Of a DNA stretch of 8,810 nucleotides, positions 5,873-8,810 are shown one piece after another. The notes under the pieces were generated by a model. The model saw only the letters and a program-made list of their open reading frames with translations, was not told where the DNA came from and ran no database searches. The stretch comes from Gammaproteobacteria bacterium UBA2955 (lineage in GTDB: Bacteria > Pseudomonadota > Gammaproteobacteria > Pseudomonadales > Azotimanducaceae), in contig DEBN01000146.1 of the NCBI GenBank assembly GCA_002348825.1, forward strand, positions 1-8,810, written 5' to 3'. How positions within the stretch are numbered: position 1 is the first letter of the stretch; each line of letters begins with the position of its first letter. The position numbers were made by a program, and so were the translations under genes.

Positions 5873-6574
5873 ATGCCCGCAGCCAAACGCAAATCTGCAG
5901 ATCGCGTAGCCGCTACTCGATCTATTTTTCTGGGCCTGTTAGGCACGGTTGGGGCAGCGCTGATAGGTCTCGGCATTTATTTCTCCACCGGCGGCGGCCA
6001 TAGCGAGACGCCACAACTGGGCACCGACTTTGAACTGATCGAAAATGCGGATCGACCCCGCTCAAAGGGCCCGATTGAAGTGGCGGAATTCTTCTCCTAC
6101 GGCTGCGTCTACTGCAAAAATTTCGAGCCCGAATTCGCAGCTTGGTCTGCCGCCACCGCCGACGATGTCTCGGTTATACGCCGTCCTGCAACGTTTTCGC
6201 CAAGCTGGACGCTTTTGGGGCAAGCCTATCTCGCTCTCGAACACGCCAACGCGATTGAGGGTCACCACGAACGCTTATTCAGTGCTATCCACGACACCGG
6301 CAAACGTTTTGCCACAGGTCGCGATATCGCAGAGCACTTGGACAGCCCGAACTTAAGTGCCAACGATTTTATGCGCGCGTTTAACAGCACTACGGTGAGC
6401 CGCAAACTCAGCCGCGCCACCGATGCCACGCGCCGCTATCAAATCGGCAGCGTGCCTACTTTGGTGGTCGCCGGCAAATATCGAATCAGCATGAACAACG
6501 GCACTCAGCGCGCGTTGCAGGTCGCGGACTGGCTGGTGGAACAAGAGCGTCAGCGCATGGCCAAGGCAGGCTAA
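5873..6574 (+). CDS. Membrane-anchored DsbA-like thiol:disulfide oxidoreductase
   Basis: A 233-aa protein with a basic N-terminus (MPAAKRKSADRVAATR), one hydrophobic segment at about residues 18-37, and a DsbA-family thioredoxin domain that should face the periplasm. The active site lies in EVAEFFSYGCVYCKNFEPEF (69-88), with cysteines C78 and C81; the cis-proline is P195 in GSVPTLVV. The flanking FFSYGC..C..FEP is the DsbA signature, and the helical insertion (about 110-180) is the expected size. The dipeptide between the cysteines is VY rather than the PH of classical DsbA, which should alter its redox potential. The hydrophobic segment could be a non-cleaved anchor or a signal peptide; no AxA site is obvious after it, so an anchor is preferred. 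AGGAG (5860-5864) precedes the ATG by 8 bases. It is divergent from the glutaredoxin-like gene and converges on the TonB receptor. Confidence 0.92.
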   Translation: MPAAKRKSADRVAATRSIFLGLLGTVGAALIGLGIYFSTGGGHSETPQLGTDFELIENADRPRSKGPIEVAEFFSYGCVYCKNFEPEFAAWSAATADDVSVIRRPATFSPSWTLLGQAYLALEHANAIEGHHERLFSAIHDTGKRFATGRDIAEHLDSPNLSANDFMRAFNSTTVSRKLSRATDATRRYQIGSVPTLVVAGKYRISMNNGTQRALQVADWLVEQERQRMAKAG

Positions 6575-6613
6575 GCCATCGCCGATTCGCTGCGCCGCTC
6601 CGAAGAGTGATCG

Positions 6614-8677
6614 CTACCACGACACCGTCGCAGATAGGCCTATTTGCCGCGGCGCCCCCAATTGCGTCCAGGTGGTGTCTGCATAACCATTACGGGGATC
6701 ATTGCCGAAGTAAAACCCTCTGACGGGATAATCGGCATCGGTCAAATTACGGCCCCAAATTCGCGCTGAATATCGGCCAAACGCATAACCAACCGCTGCG
6801 TTGAACAGCGCGTAACTGTCTGCCTGAGCGCTGTGACTGTCGGAGAAGTAATAGCCGTCTTTGGCTTCAACATCGAGACTGGCGAACCAACGTTCGGACA
6901 GTTCGTAGCGCAGCGACAGGTGCCCCTGATAGCCGGGTGCGTGAGCTTGCTCGCGACCGTCTAAATCGTTGCCCGCCGCGTCAACATAATCTTGATATTC
7001 GGTTTTTAAAAGTCCTAAACCGGCACTGATAAGTAGCCGCTCACTGAGTGCGAGATCCATCTCGGCTTCGATGCCTTGGTTGACACCCGACGCGGCGTTA
7101 CCAGTAAATTCGATAAATTCCGACGATCCGTCGTCGCGCACTCGAACAATAGATGTGGCGATTTGGACGTCTGCCCGTGCCATATGGAAGAGCGCAATTC
7201 GCATCTGACCGCGGTCGGCCAGGAAATTGCTTTTGTAACCCACTTCAACATTCCACAGTGTTTCTGGGTCAAACAGCCGCAAGTCGGCGTCCAGCGTTCC
7301 AGAGGTATTGAACCCGCCGGACTTGTAGCCCTGGCTAAAGCTCAAATAGGCCAGCTGCTGATCTGCGAAACGCCGCTCTAATTTCAGCCGCGAACCAAAC
7401 AGGTCGTCTTCGGGGGAAAATCTAACGCCTGCGTTGTCCTCGTAATCAGCTTCATGAATCTCGGCCCGTGCACCGATCGACAGCGTCCAAAGCCCATTAA
7501 TCGGCAGACCCAGCTCACCGTAGATGGCGCGCCGTTGCAGTGCGAACTGACTGCTAAAACGCTCTTCAAGCCAGGTGTAGTCGCGCTCTAAATCGACGTC
7601 TCGATCTAAAAAGTAGAGGCCAACTAACCAGTTCAGCGTATCCTCCGCACTGTCTTTCGACAACCAACGCAGATCTACAGTCGCGGTGTTGATCCCGCGG
7701 TTATACTGATCGGTAGAGCTGTATCCATAGGGATGAAACCCTGCATAGGTCCAATCCTCGTCATAGCCGTACCGCACGTCACTACTGGCATACCCCGCAG
7801 CAGCAACCAACTGCGCCCAGTCGAGGTCATTGATCTCAAACCGCGCACTTAAGTAGCCGCTGCTCTGCTCATCCATGCCGGGTTGATCCGAGCGAGTTTG
7901 GCGATTGTTATCTAGGGAGAACGCATCATAGCCATTGGCTACTTCGATCATGCCTGCAGCCAGTTGCCAGTTCAGCGCCGCACTGGCGCCATCCAGCTTT
8001 ATTCTCAGCGTAGATTCGTCGTGATTATCGGTGCGCCGGCTCTGTAAAAAAGTGTTGTCGATAAAACCGTCATCGCGGTAATTGCGCGCGCTTAGCCGCA
8101 GACCAACGGAATCATTTAGTGGCCCGCTAAAAACAGCGCCCGCGCCCTGACCACCGTAATTGCCCACATCGAATTGCGCCTTGCCCTGCCAGTTTGCGGT
8201 CGAGCTTGGCGTCACCACGTTGATCAGTCCCGCCAGCGCGTTGGCACCGTAGAGTGTGCCTTGAGGACCACGCAGAATTTCGATCTGCGACACATCAAAC
8301 AACGTCGCGGCGGTACCCACGCCACTAAAATCCACCCCGTCTATCTGCAGCCCCACAGACGCGTTAAGGGGCTCGGCGAATTGTCCACGCTCGCCAATAC
8401 CGCGAATTTGCACAAACCGCGCCCTCGAGGCACCGCTAGCAATATTTACATTCACCGCTCTGCCGAGCATTTCTTCCAGATGATTGACTGCGTCGGTCCT
8501 GTCACCGGGAACCAATAGCGACACAGAACCGGCCAAATCGTTCACCGCTACCGCGCGCAACTCTGCTGTAACGACAACTTCTTCAATGGTTTCGGTGTCA
8601 GCATTAACGATACAAAACGGCAAACCAATGCCGATTAAGAGCGTTAGCTTTTGAAGCAATAAAGTTAGAACTCGCAT
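6614..8677 (-). CDS. TonB-dependent outer-membrane receptor, predicted thiamin or thiamin-precursor transporter
   Basis: A 687-aa TonB-dependent receptor, which drives energy-dependent uptake of a scarce nutrient through the outer membrane. Residues 1-26 form a signal peptide likely cut after VNA. The mature protein opens with the TonB box IEEVVVTA (31-38). The plug domain is recognisable by VQIRGIGERGQF (89-100), VGLQIDGVDF (108-117) and QIEILRGPQGTLYGANALAGLINVVT (131-156). The rest is a 22-strand-type beta barrel, including the common FSQGYKSGGFN motif, and ends in the aromatic SATVSW needed for outer-membrane insertion. AGGAGA (8683-8688) sits 5 bases before the ATG at 8677. Barrel sequence alone would not tell the substrate. 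The TPP riboswitch immediately upstream makes thiamin, its phosphates or a precursor such as HMP by far the best guess. No other gene follows it in this direction, since the next gene converges. Confidence 0.93.
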   Translation of the reverse strand: MRVLTLLLQKLTLLIGIGLPFCIVNADTETIEEVVVTAELRAVAVNDLAGSVSLLVPGDRTDAVNHLEEMLGRAVNVNIASGASRARFVQIRGIGERGQFAEPLNASVGLQIDGVDFSGVGTAATLFDVSQIEILRGPQGTLYGANALAGLINVVTPSSTANWQGKAQFDVGNYGGQGAGAVFSGPLNDSVGLRLSARNYRDDGFIDNTFLQSRRTDNHDESTLRIKLDGASAALNWQLAAGMIEVANGYDAFSLDNNRQTRSDQPGMDEQSSGYLSARFEINDLDWAQLVAAAGYASSDVRYGYDEDWTYAGFHPYGYSSTDQYNRGINTATVDLRWLSKDSAEDTLNWLVGLYFLDRDVDLERDYTWLEERFSSQFALQRRAIYGELGLPINGLWTLSIGARAEIHEADYEDNAGVRFSPEDDLFGSRLKLERRFADQQLAYLSFSQGYKSGGFNTSGTLDADLRLFDPETLWNVEVGYKSNFLADRGQMRIALFHMARADVQIATSIVRVRDDGSSEFIEFTGNAASGVNQGIEAEMDLALSERLLISAGLGLLKTEYQDYVDAAGNDLDGREQAHAPGYQGHLSLRYELSERWFASLDVEAKDGYYFSDSHSAQADSYALFNAAVGYAFGRYSARIWGRNLTDADYPVRGFYFGNDPRNGYADTTWTQLGAPRQIGLSATVSW

Positions 8678-8682
8678 TTAGA

Positions 8683-8702
8683 TCTCCTATGGACAGGCCA
8701 GA
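8683..8702 (-). promoter_or_regulatory. Possible hairpin covering the TonB receptor ribosome binding site
   Basis: On the transcript, UCU (8702-8700) and CCU (8697-8695) can pair with AGG (8688-8686) and AGA (8685-8683). This leaves a GG bulge and a 6-base loop and masks the whole AGGAGA Shine-Dalgarno. It is a plausible translational off-switch for the riboswitch. The six pairs are seen directly; their use in vivo is inferred. Confidence 0.4.
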
Positions 8703-8707
8703 AATTC

Positions 8708-8808
8708 GCCTAAGAAGATGCGGTCCTATTCCTACGCCGGTGTTAACCGGATCAGGTTCAAAGGGTCCGTCTTTTCTGACGTCTCAGGCGCTTCGCCACC
8801 CCTTAGGC
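8708..8808 (-). repeat. 7-bp inverted repeat bracketing the TPP aptamer
   Basis: GCCUAAG at the 5' end of the visible leader (8808-8802) is perfectly complementary to CUUAGGC (8714-8708), just downstream of the aptamer. The same 5' bases are needed for helices P1 (CCUA with UAGG) and P2, so the long helix and the ligand-binding fold exclude each other. This is the expected architecture of a switch, although the direction of the effect cannot be read with certainty. Confidence 0.5.
8725..8807 (-). promoter_or_regulatory. TPP riboswitch (thi box) upstream of the TonB-dependent receptor
   Basis: The leader RNA reads with all conserved blocks of the thiamin pyrophosphate aptamer in order. P1 is CCUA with UAGG. 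P2 is AAGGG with CCCUU. P3 is GGCG-AAG-CGCC, followed by the pyrimidine-sensing UGAGA. An extra stem (CGUC-AGAAAA-GACG) fills the variable arm, then come ACCCUU and the nearly invariant GAACCUGAUC. P5 is CCGG-UUAACA-CCGG, followed by GCGUAGGAA. TPP binding normally lowers expression of the gene below, here the outer-membrane receptor starting at 8677, about 47 bases downstream. There is no long U-rich terminator in the remaining leader, so control of translation initiation is more likely than termination. The promoter lies outside the window. Confidence 0.96.
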
Positions 8809-8810
8809 AG

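Noticed and set aside
6575..6613. Intrinsic terminator in the 39-base convergent gap between the DsbA-like and TonB receptor genes.
   Set aside because: No strong stem and no T run could be found on either strand.
8174..8518. A 114-codon plus-strand open frame opposite the TonB receptor plug domain.
   Set aside because: It lies entirely antisense to highly conserved plug motifs, has no ribosome site of note, and shows no family resemblance.
8600..8677. A possible lipoprotein signal in the receptor N-terminus (cysteine 22 in LPFC).
   Set aside because: The residues before the cysteine do not fit a lipobox, and a standard cleavage site after VNA at residue 26 fits better with the TonB box that follows.

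Overview
This window most likely comes from a heterotrophic, probably marine gammaproteobacterium. The evidence is the TonB-dependent outer-membrane receptor with an EEVVVTA TonB box, a periplasmic DsbA-type oxidoreductase, the Gram-negative signal peptide style, and the mixture of luciferase-like monooxygenases with an ACAD10/11-type phosphotransferase that is common in lipid- and hydrocarbon-degrading marine lineages. The placement is an inference from gene content, and the exact family cannot be read from the window.

Left block (1-3073, all on the minus strand): a compact operon of four genes read from right to left. It holds a luciferase-like monooxygenase (LLM, 333 aa), a histidine phosphatase (222 aa), a second LLM (335 aa) and a third LLM cut by the window edge (104 aa visible). 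Gaps are 21, 21 and 40 bases. The last two LLMs are tandem paralogues: 46 of 48 residues match in the conserved segment, but only about 81% of the bases do. A divergent intergenic region (3074-3220) separates this operon from a plus-strand APH-fold phosphotransferase (3221-4264) with an intact kinase-type active site.

Middle block (4265-6574): a convergent gap is followed by a minus-strand pair, a glutaredoxin-like protein (88 aa) and a fourth LLM (353 aa). The stop codon of the first overlaps the Shine-Dalgarno of the second. A divergent promoter region then leads to a plus-strand, membrane-anchored DsbA-like thiol oxidoreductase with an unusual CVYC active site.

Right block (6575-8810): a 687-aa TonB-dependent receptor on the minus strand, preceded by a nearly complete TPP riboswitch (thi box). 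The riboswitch is the most decisive regulatory element in the window and makes the receptor a strong candidate for uptake of thiamin or a thiamin precursor across the outer membrane. Between aptamer and start codon lie competing helices, including one that can cover the ribosome binding site.

Taken together, the window joins a flavin/F420-type oxidoreductase cluster with a divergent kinase (possibly acting on a hydroxyacyl-CoA or another small hydroxylated substrate), a small thiol-redox pair, and a vitamin B1-regulated receptor. No mobile element, CRISPR array or stable RNA gene was seen. No stretch over 300 bases lacks a gene.
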